Position numbers and translations under genes: made by a program. A stretch of DNA of 64,000 nucleotides, taken from positions 141,701,299-141,765,298 of the forward strand of contig NC_081406.1 of NCBI RefSeq assembly GCF_030272615.1, written 5' to 3'. Under the pieces are notes generated by a model, which saw nothing but the letters and a program-made list of their open reading frames with translations, did not search any database and had not been told where the DNA came from. Positions 10,915 through 22,894 of the stretch are shown one piece after another (position 1 is the first letter of the stretch; each line of letters starts with the position of its first letter). This DNA comes from Cryptomeria japonica (Eukaryota; Streptophyta; Pinopsida; Cupressales; Cupressaceae).

Positions 10915-11120
10915 AGAGTCTCCTTAGTGGAGGATGACTTGGAATAAATTTAGTTTGTCTACGTGTGACTTGTTTGTGTGGTTGCTCCACCAGAACAATC
11001 TCACCTAGGAGAATATCAAAAAGAGAGGATTCCATGGGCCTTCTAATTGTGGCCTATGTGGTAGAAATGAAGAATGCACTAATCACTTTTTCTTTTAATG
11101 TCCTTTCTCTACGGTGATTT
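10915..11120 (+). pseudogene. LINE RT zinc-binding domain remnant (zf-RVT)
   Basis: The translation shows a W...F..STCDLFVWLLHQN block, then ENIKKRGFHGPSNCGLCGR, NEECTNHFFF and CPFSTVIW. The CGLC pair, the ECTNHFF segment and the terminal CPFS are the metal-binding signature of the domain that lies between RT and RNase H in plant L1 ORF2. One stop precedes CPFS. Confidence 0.8.
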
Positions 11121-11810
11121 GGAGCTTCTAATGGAAGATTTGGAATTAATCTAGTATTCATGCTACTTCAACGTATTAGTTGTGGCTAATATCGGGCTGA
11201 CCCTGGCTTCTACATCCTTCCTAGTGGCTATGTGGCATGTTGGTTCCTCTTTTATCCTTTGTGAATTTGACTTGAGTAAAACCTTTGTACCTTCCAGGAG
11301 TGCCAAAGAATAGTTATGCAAGTTTGGCATAAGATAAGGAGTATCCTCAAGGAGCCTATAAAGGCCAAGTTCAAAATTGACAAGCCTCTTTCTTCAAATG
11401 TGTGAGTTGCTAGACTCTTGGAGTTATCTCCTTCCAATGCCTTCAAAGTTTGACCTAGCCATATAATATGGCCTTCTTGGAATGTGGATAGGTTTGATAA
11501 GTGTCTCCTCCTCCTGGTAATTTTTATTTAAATTAATACTAATGAATCCACTCAAGGCAACATGGATGCAACATAGATTAGTGGAATCGATCAAGACAAT
11601 TAAGGATCAATCCATTTTTTTCTCTTCCTAAATGGGATTACACTTTAATAATCAAATGGAGGATTGGGCCATTCTTGAGGCTTTAGAAATAGTTGTGAGC
11701 TAGGCTAGAGGAAAGTCATATGTGAAATAACTTCTATGATACTTGTTTCCTTGTTTGGTAATAATAATCTGCGAGATTCGCCTGTTAATGGGCATTCAAG
11801 GGTTAATCCT

Positions 11811-12307
11811 TCTCACAATTTGAACATTATAACTTCATGGACACCCCTGGATCAAGGATGGGTCAAGATAACTTTTGATGGTGCGGCTCAAGGTAACCTG
11901 GGTCCTTTGAGTGCAGGATGTATTGCAAGAGACGACAAAGGAAATTTGATTGCCAAATGTTTCCAAAATCTAGGAAGGGGTACAATAATGTTGTAGAAGC
12001 TAAAGCTGCCCTCCTAGCTATTCAATTGGTGGAAATATTGGGAATTGCCAATATCCATCTAGAAGGTGATTCACAGATTATTACTCATGCTATTCTTAAG
12101 GGCAGAACTGAACACTGGAAAATTGATAGAAATATCCAATCCATTAGACATCTACTCCCAACCTTTCAGAAGTTTCAGGTGTCTCATATAAGGAGGGAAG
12201 GAAATCAGGAGGTGGATGCTTGTGCCAATCAAGCTTTTGACATCCTAGAAGGTAAGACACAAGTTTTTAGATGTGAACCTAACAACGAAGTGGTGGAGGA
12301 ATTTTGA
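11811..12307 (+). pseudogene. LINE-encoded RNase H domain
   Basis: The domain begins TSWTPLDQGWVKITFDGAAQ near 11830-11890; the FDGA aspartate is the first catalytic residue. A one-base frameshift near 11990 joins it to a second frame, VEAKAALLAIQLVEILGI, which carries the catalytic glutamate. LEGDSQIIT (third acidic residue) and VSHIRREGNQEVDACANQA (the histidine/aspartate end block) follow. All four acidic positions are kept, so only the frameshift breaks an otherwise complete fold. RNase H of this type removes the RNA strand during LINE cDNA synthesis. It ends with a TGA at 12305-12307. Confidence 0.85.
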
Positions 12308-12517
12308 ATTCAAATGAATCCATTTTTGGGAAGGTTGGGTTCGAATTTGAATATGAGTTTGGAATATTCTCCTTGCCTCTTGCCTAGGTTCATGGCTGTT
12401 GAGAAGGGATGGCGGCTTTAATGCTCTGAGGTGTCTGACCTATTGGGATTTAATCCAAATCCTACTGTAATCTTTGGTAATTCATGCGACACTGTTGGCT
12501 TCGTCACACTTGACATT

Positions 12518-13500
12518 TGTTGGCAATTGACACTCATCCGATGGTTTCTAGCGATTTTCGGTGGCTGATTATTGGTTTAGGGTTGTCATTGATGGCAACT
12601 CTTCATAGAGATTCGATCCGGTGGTCGTGATTTTTCTTATCCAGAAGCGTGTGTTAACCGGTAGCTGATTAACCGATATTTCAGGAAGTATAGAGCATTT
12701 TTTGGTCCAGAAGCTTTCCAATGATTGCGATGCATTGAAGCGTGTTTGGGATGATTGGGCCGACTTAGACACATCATTCTATTATCATTTTGGTGATCCG
12801 CATTTATCCTTTTTGATCCGGTCAAGCCGACATGTGAATACACATTACACCTTCAGGTCGACATGATGTATGATCTATTTTGTGGTTGTCGGTATATATG
12901 TTTGGTGTGGGTGATCTTTCTAGTGGATGGTGCGATTGTATGCGAGCGAGAGGTGATCGAGAATCCGTTTTGGCGCAATTTCACGTGCGCATTCTTGATC
13001 CGATAGCTGACTGAGACAGAGAACAAGGCAGAACAAAGCAGAACAGCAGAAATGATCCAGTCAGTGCATTCAGTACTTAACCGGAACTCATCCAGGCATA
13101 ATAGATGCTATTTCAGAGTTCATACATTATAATTCATCACTGTAACAACTTTGTAAGTCAATGAGACTTCCCTGAGGGTTGTAGCCTTCTCGGTCATTGT
13201 AATTGAGCAGTGGGCTCTAGACAGTGTGTCTGAATGCCTATGCATTCTCACTTTGTAATATTGTTTTGCTACTGGCCATCGTAGAATAATATTGTGGGTT
13301 CAAATCCCACCGTGGTTTTTCCCATTTGGGTTTCCACGTAAAAATACCGCTATTATGATCTTGTGGTTGTTTGTTTTATGTTTCTGCATTTCAGTTTCAA
13401 GTATTTGCTTCCAGTGGTTGAAAGTTAAGTCTGAAAATCTGCTAACCGATAGATCACTAATTCACCCCCCCCCCCCTCTCAGTGATCCCCGATTCCAACA
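12518..13500 (+). repeat. 5' LTR of the gag-only element
   Basis: This 983-bp LTR starts TGTTGGCAATTGACACTC and ends CCCCGATTCCAACA. Near its end it has a 12-C run and a tRNA T-arm-like hairpin (13294-13310). It is closely similar to the 3' copy; visible differences include about 10 bp missing from the 3' copy near 16288. Confidence 0.93.
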
Positions 13501-13502
13501 AT

Positions 13503-13514
13503 TGGTATCAGAGC
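13503..13514 (+). other. Primer binding site, initiator-Met tRNA
   Basis: TGGTATCAGAGC lies two bases after the 5' LTR and is an exact complement of the plant initiator-Met tRNA 3' end. It sets the element orientation and its copia affinity. Confidence 0.92.
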
Positions 13515-13568
13515 CTAGTACCTCTGAGGAAGCTTAACCACTTGAGGAAGGTTCGGGAAATAGATTCA

Positions 13569-14728
13569 ATGGATTCCGGTTTTCAGAGACAACTTAGTGT
13601 GGCACTTGAGGATCTTGATGCAACTAGAAATGAGATCTATACCTTGAAGAAGAAAATGAATGTTACTGATGATTTCATCAATGACCTGAAGGATCAAGTG
13701 AACAATCCTAGATACGAGGAAAGAATTGATGGACAAGCTGAAGGAGAAAGAAGATCAAAGCATGGAATACCGGGGAAAAGCGGATGAAGTTAACAAGCTT
13801 GAGAGAGAGAGTGTTGCTTTGAAGAATGAGATGCAATCCATTGTGATGAGGCTGACTAAGGAGATTGAGGACCGGAAGAAGAATGAAGAGAATTTGGCAC
13901 AATCATCGAAGGAAAGAGCTGATGAATGCTTCAAGCTTACCTATGAGAATGATCAGTTGAAGCTTGAGTTGACACAATCAAGGAATAATGGTCAAGAACT
14001 TGAAAGACAGATTGCTACTTTAAGGGAGGAACTTGCTACTGCTAATGAATGCAAAGACAAATTCAAAGCTAGCTCAGCAAGGCTTGATGGGATGTCGGAA
14101 AGTCAGAGACATGGAAAGGACATGCAAGGTCTTGGATTTGAGAAAGGTGAATCCTCCGGATTTGGACAAGGCAATGCTAAACCTGATCAAAAGAAGAGCA
14201 AGAATCCTCCAATAAGACAGCCTAATTCTCACAAATTCAATGGTAGATGCTTTACTTGCAATAAGTTTGGTCATATGGCAAATCAGTGCAGAAGTAGGAT
14301 GAATAAATGGAATGAACATGAATAATGTTCCTACCTTTACCCGTCAGTGTTTCATATGTAATAACTTTGGACACAAGTCAAATATGTGTAGAGCAGTAGT
14401 GAATAACTTCCAGAACAAAAGATGCTATGCTTGTGGGATGTTTGGGCATATCTCTAATTAGTGCAAGACAAGACAAAATTAGATGAACTTCAAACCTATG
14501 TAGAATAATGTTGTTTGTCATGCATGCAACAAAACCGGTCACATTGCAAAGTACTACAGAAGCAAGAACAGTGCTCCGGTAGACAATAACAAATCAAATG
14601 AGAAGGGAAAAGCAAAAGTAGAAGAGATCAAGGAGAAGCATGAGAAGATGTGGGTTAGAAAAGATGAATCTAAAGCAGAAAATGGGTCTGCACTCGAATC
14701 CGGTGCAGGATCTTCATCCGGTAACTAA
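13569..14728 (+). pseudogene. Gag-like protein with coiled coil and four zinc knuckles
   Basis: The frame starts at ATG 13569 (MDSGFQRQL). It shifts frame near 13725 and again near 14310, and has further stops. The N-terminal half is charged and heptad-like (for example KLERESVALKNEMQSIV), so a long coiled coil is likely. Four C-x2-C-x4-H-x4-C knuckles follow: CFTCNKFGHMANQC (14250), CFICNNFGHKSNMC (14348), CYACGMFGHISN with a stop before the last Cys (14425), and CHACNKTGHIAKYY, which lacks the last Cys (14520). Knuckles bind packaged RNA in Gag proteins. The C terminus is lysine-rich and ends GSSSGN before TAA 14726-14728. Confidence 0.75.
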
Positions 14729-14875
14729 GGCTTTATGCTTTAGGGGGAGCTTTTCATGCAGATTCTAAGAACTCCCTCTTCGGTGGTCTGCAATCGATTC
14801 CAGAAGGTTGCAGAAGGCTTAAATTAGTTGTGCAATTGTTATCCGGAAGTTTCTGAGAAAATTTGATGCTCCGAT

Positions 14876-16054
14876 ATGCGACTCTGTGAAAATCATGATA
14901 ACCGGTTGTTGCATTTATTGCAGTGGAAAATTAGGTTTTCGAAGGATAAAAGTGCATTTCGAAGTTTCATTTGTCACAATGCAATCAAGCGAATAGAGCA
15001 AAGCGATTTGGTGATTTCTACAACAATATCGGCGACTCCAAAGCGAATTTCAGCGCCCGTTGTGAAGCAAGATTGTCAGGGAGATGAGGGGGAGAAGAAG
15101 GATGCTGAGACAGCAGAGGCCAAGGTTGTTGAAGTTGATAAAGGTAAAGGTGTAGCTAAACCCGCAATTGTCACTCCTCTAGTTACAGGGACCCCGCCTC
15201 AGATCTCTATTAATCTTGATGGTTCTGTTAATCTTGGAAAGATGTCTCCTGCAAAGAAGCTCATGCTCGTAGCTGTTGTGCAAGCCCAGGCCAGTCAAGA
15301 TCTGGTGAAGTCAAAATCTGAAGATAAAAGGCTAATTTTGATGTCAGTAGATGTTTTGCAGAAGGTGACTCCAAATGTACAGTCGGATTCCAATAACAGC
15401 CCCTCCGGTAAATTGTTACAGTTGATTAACAGTGTAAATACCAGTTTTGATTCTTTGGAGAAGACTGCTACACAAAAAGTTTTGGATAAATTTAAGGATG
15501 TCAAAATTCAAACATTCCGGAAGATGATTGAGGATGATATAATGAGACTGAATAAGAGATTGCAAATTATTTCTGACACATTGTCAGAAGCCGGTAAATT
15601 GTATAAATCTTGCCTAATTTTGCCTAAATGCACTATAGATAGTGACAAGTAGATAGGTGTTTACCAGGGCAAGCTTGCTGGTATTTCTCAGTCCTTTGAT
15701 CCTAATGCAACATTAACCAGAAGTGTTGAAGGGCGGGCTATAGCTCTAAGTGATCAAATCTCAAGCCTCCAAGCGGACAAGGCCAAAATTTTGAGAAGAG
15801 TAGGTGAACTCCGGAACCTGATTACCACCCGATTGGACACCATATTAATTAATAAGGTGGATTCTATGAAGGAGATGGCCCGGCGTGTGTCATCTGATCT
15901 AAGGGAGTTAGAAATTCATGCTACTGTATTTAGTGCATTCATCACAATTTTGTTGAAGAGTGGGATCACAATTTTGGATAACTTGAAGAGTGGGTGGGAT
16001 ACTCACCTAGGATTTTTTAAGACTATTTATGCTGACCTCTTCAAGTATTTGTAA
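14876..16054 (+). CDS. Unidentified second ORF of the gag-only element (one in-frame TAG)
   Basis: Starting at the first ATG after an in-frame stop (14864-14866), 392 codons stay open except for one TAG at 15650-15652. I do not recognise the protein. It has a lysine/glutamate-rich N-terminal third, a hydrophobic-acidic middle (SPAKKLMLVAVVQAQ) and a helix-prone C-terminal half (ALSDQISSLQADKAKILRR), so an alpha-helical, partly coiled-coil protein is likely. Retention of a long frame in a decayed element argues that it was once coding. It might be a Gag accessory or a captured host fragment. It is not a polymerase or integrase. Confidence 0.5.
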
Positions 16055-16258
16055 ATATCTTTGTTTAGGACAGCACCCCATTTTTGGCATTGTTGTCAAA
16101 GGGGGAGAGAGATGATGAAAAATGTACAGTATTGGAAAGTGGAATTCTTTGTCTAAGGGGAGCCTTAGAGATTCTTTTGATTCTTTTTGAACCAGTGTCC
16201 AGTGCTCAACACTTAGCCATTTTTCACGAGTGTTGCCATCAATGCCAAAGGGAGAGAT

Positions 16259-18191
16259 TGTTGGCAATTGACACTCATCCGGTGGTTTCCAGTGGCTGAT
16301 TATTGGTTTAGGGTTGTCATTGATGGAAACTCTTCATAGAGATTCGATCCGGTGGTCGTGATTTTTCTTATATGAGAGCGTGTGTTAACTGGTAGCTGAT
16401 TAACCGGTATTTCAGGAAGAACGGAGCATTTTTGGGTCCGGAAGCTTTTCGGTGATTGAGATGCATTGAAGAGTGTTTGGGATGATTGGGCCGACTTAGA
16501 CACATCATTCTATTATCAATTTGGTGATCTGCATTTATCCTTTTTGATTCGGTCAAGCCGACATGTGACTACACGTTACACCTTCATGTTGAAATAATAT
16601 CTATGGTCAGATCCTTCAAGCCGACATAGCAAATTACAAATGTGTGAATGGCCTTTGGCCTTACACATTTATATATAACGATTTATAAGTTATCTTGCCT
16701 ATTAAAAGGAATCATATTTATGTTATACGAATTTGTTCCTAACTATTTGTTATTGGTTAACAAATTGCATTAAGTGGTTAATACAAAACAATTATTTCAT
16801 AAACCTGCCACCCCTTGGAAAGGTCACCATGAAGGATCATAGCCGACATCGTCAAGAAGACATGTCATTTGATGTATCCCACGAATGGATACAAATAGTG
16901 CGCCTTTCCTCTCACAAATATTTTTAGATCGAAGCGACATATACACAGATCATAAGACATATATTCAGATTGGGTCTTCACTACAGCAAGACACATAAGC
17001 ATATCGATATTATCTTCAGCATCGTGGATATTGTTCACCATCATAAATGTGAACAAATCGAATTATATAGACTGCAATCTAGAATGTGTGAGCAGTGCGG
17101 ATCATATTGTAGTAGATCGAAGTACATATAACATACTTGCAGATCAAACTATCATCTACAGCACTATCGTGCTGTATGCATTGTCATTCTTCAAACATTG
17201 TGAATTCTTCAGCACTATCGTGCAGTAAGCAAGCAACTCAGGAAAGCATTGGTGGTACATCCTACAGCAATTCAGTTTGCATCTCCTTCAGTTTAAAGTA
17301 ACTAGATCCATCTATAAGCTTCAAGGATTGAAGCAATTCACATTGGTCTTTGTGTCATTGTAACAACATCTTGCTATTGATATATATATTGGAGATATAA
17401 TTTTCGTGCTCGGTGGAGACGATAACAGTATATCATCTATGGTTGGGAGGGCAACAATAATGTGAATCATTGCCTGTGGTTAATCGAGCACACCCTATGG
17501 TTAATGTGCATGGTCATCTTCTTGTGTTCCTAGTATTGTAAGAAAAATCAACACTTTAGGCTGACATGATGTATGATCTATTTTGTGGTTGCCAGTATAT
17601 ATGTTTGGTGTGGGTGATCTTTTTGGTGGATGGTGCAACTGTATGCGAGCAAGAGGTGATCGAGAATCCATTTTGGCACAGTTTCACGTGCGCATTCTTG
17701 ATCTGGTAGCTAACTGAGACAAAGAACAGGGCAGAACAGCAAAAGTGATCCAATCAATGCATTCAATACTTAACCGGAACTCATCCAGGCATAATAGATG
17801 CTATTTCAAAGTTCATACATTGTAATTCATCACTGTAACAACTTTGTAAGTCAGTGAGACTTCCCTGAGGGTTGTAGCCTTCTGGGTCATTGTAAATTAG
17901 CAGTGAGCTCTAAGCAGTGTGCCTGAATGCCTACGCATTCCCATTTTGTAATATCGTTTTGCTACTGGCCATAGTGGAATAATATTGTGGGTTCAAATCC
18001 CACCGTGGTTTTTCCCATTTCGGTTTCAACGTAAAAATACTAGTGTTATGATCTTGTGGTTGTTTGTTTTATGTTTTTGCATTTCAGTTTCAAGTATTTG
18101 CTTCCGGTGGTTGAAAGTTAAGTCTGAAAATTTGCTAACCGGTAGATCACTGATTCACCCCCCCCCCCTCTCAGTGACGCTGATTCCAACA
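16259..18191 (+). repeat. 3' LTR of the gag-only element, interrupted
   Basis: It starts TGTTGGCAATTGACACTC after a purine-rich tract and ends GACGCTGATTCCAACA. Removing 16587-17553 and one 5-bp TSD leaves about 961 bp that aligns with the 5' LTR. ACATT follows as the outer TSD. Confidence 0.92.
16587..17553 (+). mobile_element. Solo LTR (copia-type) inside the 3' LTR
   Basis: This 967-bp unit begins TGTTGAAATAATATC and ends AGAAAAATCAACA. It is flanked by CTTCA (16582-16586) and CTTTA (17554-17558), a 5-bp TSD with one transition. The 5' LTR of the host element has no counterpart at this point, so the insertion is younger than the host element. It contains repeats of GCACTATCGTGC (17161 and 17213). 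No internal domain or second LTR is present. Confidence 0.9.
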
Positions 18192-19229
18192 ACATTTAGG
18201 CGGCGATATTCCTTGTGGGTGTACAATTTTGGTAGGCAATGGAGGGTTGTGGTTGGTTGTTGCTCAGGCTTGCTTGGCATGAAGTATCTTGTACATTTAT
18301 GGACCTTGACGAGTTGGATATTACGCATGGCTGAATGGGATCTTTATTTCTTAGCACTCATCATTTATTGCTCTTGGGTGGCGGATAGTACGTCGAGTTT
18401 TGAGTCTTCCATAAGAAGATGGCAGAAGCTAGTTTCATATTGTTTTTCCAAAAAAGTTTGTGAGGCTCAGAAGAAAAGAATTCTCTTCTCTGCTAAAGCA
18501 ATGGAGGCAAATTTCTCCTTAACGGCTTCAAAGCCAATGGTTGCATTCAGGGGGTCGATATCAGATGAAAGGCTCTCAAACATCTTCAAGTTTGATGACA
18601 AAGACTTCTTGACGCGAGTCAAGATTATTCTAGGCGAGGAATACTTGAAAGCCTCTTTCAAGTATCAATGTTGATGTTGCGTCCATGTTTACTGCGTGGT
18701 GTTTCGCGTTGGAGTCGAAGGAAACAGTTTGGTGGCTGGTGGAGAATTGTGTTATAGAAGAGTGGCGGGGGGTTTTGAAAGTTTAATGGAAATGGCGCGA
18801 GATGGGCAAGGCTTCATCTGTCCAAGTGGTGTATGGCTTCCAATGAGTGAATTCATCCCAACCCTACACCCATTCCTTATCTGGAGCACAAATAGTAATA
18901 AGGAAGTTCAAAGAGCCTCGGCCCAGGTTGGCATGACGGGGGTGAAGGACTATCTAAAGGCAGTAGAAGCTAGGAGACTTAGGTGGGAAGTAGAGAAATG
19001 GGGCCCTTACGATCAACAGTCCCCTTCTACATTTGGTGCCGCCTCTTCGCAATGCAAATGGGGTAACTCGAGGGGCGCAAATAAGAAGACACGACAATCC
19101 CTTTGGATTGGTTTTAGTTTTCAGATTCTGCTGAACTCTAAGGGAGATGATCAAACTCTTTTCAGACATCATATATTCTGTAATGTTTTCGATATTAATA
19201 CAAATACAACTTTACCGATAAAAAAATAA
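18192..19229 (+). mobile_element. LINE, 3' segment and A-rich tail
   Basis: Host sequence resumes with the duplicated ACATT. It ends in CTTTACCGATAAAAAAATAAT (19210-19230), the kind of short A-rich tail that ends plant LINEs. The roughly 1.2 kb between the RNase H stop and this tail would be a long 3' region. It holds partly open frames (MEANFSLTASKPMVAF near 18502, and 18696-19229) that I do not recognise. It may be a LINE 3' region or carry captured host sequence. No clear LINE TSD is visible because the 5' end is undefined. Confidence 0.6.
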
Positions 19230-22200
19230 TAATCTGCAAGATTCATCCTAGAGATTGGCTTTGGTGGTTAATCAAATTCTTCAATTTCCTTTGTCCATAT
19301 TCCTAGGGAATGGAATAAGATGGCCTTTGGCTAAGTGGGCCTCTAAAGAGATGTATAATTAGAATGTTGCAGATTGGGGAAAGCTGACTCAAAATAAAGC
19401 TTAGCAAATTCTTCAACTTATCCAAGATGATCAAGTGGAATAAATCTAGTTGGTTGATTAGGGGAAATTGCTATCTAGATAGAAATCTACATTTTACTAA
19501 ATGCAATACTGAGTGATATTACAAGGACCCCCGACGGATTACTCTCTTGTTGGCTATCTTGACGGCAATAGCTATCTGGAAATCTATTTGGTGTAAATGT
19601 AATTAATTTCTTTGAATTATTTTTTTATTTTTGCCAAAATATATATTATAATGTTAATATAAAATTATATTATCAATATTGATATATTATTATATGAATA
19701 TTTATTTATTAATTTTACGATTACAGTATATTAATTTTATTAATATTTTATGAGGTTTATATGTATTTCTATGCATAAAAAATATCAAATAATATGTATG
19801 TTGTTTCTAATATTCCTGCTTTTAGGCTGCAAAGATATATTTAAATTTTTTATCTATTTTTTGTACAAATAAACTCAAGTCTCACAAAAAATTGTCGGAT
19901 CCACAAACCAAATTATGCTACCTGTATTACACAAATCTAAGTATCAGTGTTGTCGCATATGAAGGCTCCTTGCCTAGATTGTATTGTAACCATTACTATT
20001 GTTGATTGATGCATTGGTTTGGAGTTTAAAGGCTAGGTTTTTGTTTAAATAGGTTTTTCCTAGGATACATCATTGTGTTATGATGAATAATTTTATTGAA
20101 TTGTTTATTTTCAACAAATTATTTCAAATTGCATTTTCTCCTCTTATACAACTGTGGGAAGTGTTTCCGCACCTTGTTCCCTTTCAAGAAACACAAATAG
20201 CCACTTCAAGTTACTGGAATGGGAATTACTAGCCAAAGACAACCACCCTATTCACAATTTTCATCACATTGATCATCATCAAACCATAATTTAAAAACTC
20301 AGCAAAAGTTACTCACCTAATAACTCCACCAAGCTATTGAAAAGTACTCCCTAAGGCTTGCCAAGTGCTCTCCAAAAATCTCCAGCTAGCAAAAAGACTA
20401 TTTTTCAACTTTTTTCCAATTCATTTTCTCAATTTCCTTTTTAATTCTTTTAAATTTTTTTCCCATTGCAATAGATTTGAACGCTTGTTAACACTATTAA
20501 CTTTTAAGAAGTTATTTAAGTTGATTTTAGATTTAGAATATTCCAATTTTCTCAGTTCTTTCCCAATCCAGAGTCCAAGTCAAAATTTTGGCCTGCCAAG
20601 TTTCTGAACTATGGAACAAACTTACCAAGATCACATCCTAATTTTCATTTCATAATCACAGCCACACCTTTGTTCTGCTGTTAGAAACCACGACCATTCT
20701 TGTCTATTACTAGAATAAAGCAGACTTGTTTCGATTGATATTAATGATCTTATCCCCATTTTTCCCAGCATTACTTTTCAAGCATATTTTATTTTCAGCT
20801 TAACTATTCTTTAGAAAGTTAGATCTTGCAGATTGAATCGTCTCGGCTTTGTTACTTGACCTTAAGCCTATGACAGCATGTGCTTTGGTATCTAAAACAA
20901 TAAAGCTCTATTTTTAAGTTTCGGAATTTCACAGCCATTTGGATTCTTTAACGTAAATTAGTTGAATGATGGTAAGCAGCTACCCAATTTAAGTGCAGTG
21001 TCTGATGTCAACACATTATGGAGTTGCTACAACATATAAGTTCGTTGTGCTCCAAATCATTCTGACTGAAAAACAGCCTTTTATACATTCCCTGAAGAGG
21101 AAACAAACTCCATTTTACAGGTTATATTCCTTTCTTTACACTATCACAGGAAACAAGCCCACCCTTTCCAACTTTAGCTCTAACTTGCTGATAGAAGACA
21201 GCCCCATTGACCAGCTAAATTTCTACATAAAGAATCCATAATTTAGGTAAATGCTTCAAGGGATGGTTAAGCCATCGAGTATCTGTTATCACAGTAAAAT
21301 TTCAGGATGGTTGAAAATATCAATGGAAAACATAACTCGGATGATCTACTCACAGACCTGGAATATCATGACCAATTTGTAATAGCAACTTATGTTTTCA
21401 GGGGGAAGACAATGTGGATGCGAGCATCACATCTACCATTTGGCAGTTCTAACAAAATGGGATCACGAGCTAATTCATAGGAACTTAGAGATTCATCATT
21501 ATCATTACCCTTATGCAATAATAGGGAGAGAGAAAGGGTAATAAGGTCACACTGAGAAAGATGCAAACCCAAAGTAGAAATAAGGAAAGAGCTTCTATCA
21601 AGGACACAAGCAGGAGATGCAATCCCGAAAATATTCTAGCGCCTTGGAGACAAGTACTGCTATCAATAATGTATGCTATCCAAAGTGCTACTGTCAAGAA
21701 ATGTGCTGATATAATCCCAAAACTAGAAATCTAACATGACCGTTATATATAATATTCCATTTTAATATTTGTTTTAATTTGGTATTTAAATAGTTAGCTG
21801 TGACTGCACAAATACATGTTCTTCTCCTATCAAAACTAAGGGTAGTAGAACTCTGCCTTTCAATATAGTATCAGGGGGAGCGCCCCAATAGCCTTCCACC
21901 AGGTAAGGTTATGCAAAGATAAGACTTTAGAGATTTATAGTTCATAAAGGCTGAGGTGATTATTCCTATGATAAGGTGTAATTTCCAAATCACCATCACC
22001 AACTGCCCTATAACAACATTCATATATATCTCCAATGTGAAACGGGCAGAGGAAAAATCCTATATAAGCATGGGAAGAAAGGATGTGAATTTTTTGCACT
22101 CCCAGGACAGTGGAATCAAAAGTAAATTTTATTATAGACTGTGGACATCATGGACAAAAAAGCCGATATCATGACAGTTGTTTCTTGGTACAGTCTATTC

Positions 22201-22894
22201 AGTAAGGGGGTGTGTTGAGAGGTTGAGTGTGCTCATCATCTTCTTGAATTGAAAAAGGATAGAAAGCAAAAGACAAAAGTGACCAAAATGATTGTCTCAT
22301 AAGCTTTTTTTTAACCTCGGAGATATTAAAATGTATTCATTCATTCTCCTCTTACAGAATTCCTCCTCAGATGAACTTGAACCCCGATCCTCACAAATTA
22401 GAATAAAATTAAAAAATCAAACCATCAAACGGAGCCAAATCCAACTAGTGGAGAATGCTTACTCACAAAGAGACTACAAGGTATGACTCCTCATAAGTAC
22501 AAACTAAGAGGATGGAAGGATATCCAGGTACCAGCAGGGTGCTCATTCTGCAATCAGAAAATCAAACTCGGAGCACCCAGTGATCTAAAGATCTTCAAAA
22601 TATCGTTTGCACCAAATTTTGATAAATTCGATATTGAAAACGAAACAGAAGGTTTCAGTGAGAGTCAGTCTAGCGGATGGGCAAAATTCAAATTTTAAAA
22701 AACGGAAATAAAATCAATGATATTTGATTTTACTCTTATATGGCACACAATTTATGAGAATCACTAACGCACTGGCCCAGATCTAAGCTTATATATCCCT
22801 GGCCACATGTATAATTTCTCGACATACATTAAAGCACACAAAAGTTCACTGATCAACAGTAACTTGTAAACCAAGAAAGCATAATTATATTTAC
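19230..22894. other. AT-rich non-repeat-like stretch, possibly intron 1 of the GT14 gene
   Basis: There are no LTR pairs, TIRs or recognisable transposon domains, except that 19240-19600 looks like worn retroelement sequence. Short open frames (20993-21241 and 22483-22698 on plus, 21390-21572 on minus) match no family I know. I searched the minus strand by eye for the next GT14 exon (which should open with VSWG and contain an AERRLLANAL-like block) and did not find it. Because the splice donor at 22893-22894 points into this stretch, it is probably intronic. Confidence 0.4.
22889..22894 (-). other. Splice donor of the GT14 first exon
   Basis: On the minus strand, GTAAAT follows CAG, a consensus plant 5' splice site. 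It falls where the family homology (GRQIPSQ) stops and translation would run into a stop 13 codons later. Confidence 0.85.

Larger units (their letters stand above)
10674..12517 (+). mobile_element. LINE, middle segment (zinc-binding and RNase H)
   Basis: Protein homology resumes immediately after the LTR element (KVVDFKYTTPLGDLFCHWW, then an aspartate/tryptophan-rich stretch typical of the region before the zinc-binding domain). It carries the RT zinc-binding domain and a well-preserved RNase H. It stops at ACATT (12513-12517), the TSD of the next LTR element, and continues at 18192. Confidence 0.85.
12518..18191 (+). mobile_element. LTR retrotransposon with gag and a second ORF but no pol
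   Basis: LTRs are 12518-13500 and 16259-18191 (the latter holds a solo-LTR insertion). Termini are TGTTGG/CCAACA and the 5-bp TSD is a perfect ACATT (12513-12517, 18192-18196). TGGTATCAGAGC at 13503-13514 is an exact initiator-Met primer site. A purine tract (CCAAAGGGAGAGA) precedes the 3' LTR. Inside are a coiled-coil gag with CCHC knuckles and an unidentified 392-codon frame. Protease, integrase, RT and RNase H are all absent. The copia-type primer and LTR ends suggest it was copied by a copia element's enzymes (inference). Confidence 0.92.

Noticed and set aside
18985-19230. GT14 exon 2 or another host gene between 18192 and 22894
   Set aside because: I looked for the VSWG and AERRLLANAL-type blocks on the minus strand and did not see them. 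The open frames at 17985-18674 and 18696-19229 are not on that strand and begin in LTR or LINE sequence.
19224-19247. About 24-nt similarity to 11759-11782 (AATAATAATCTGC then AGATTC)
   Set aside because: It is too short to prove a second LINE copy; the sequence on either side does not continue to match.
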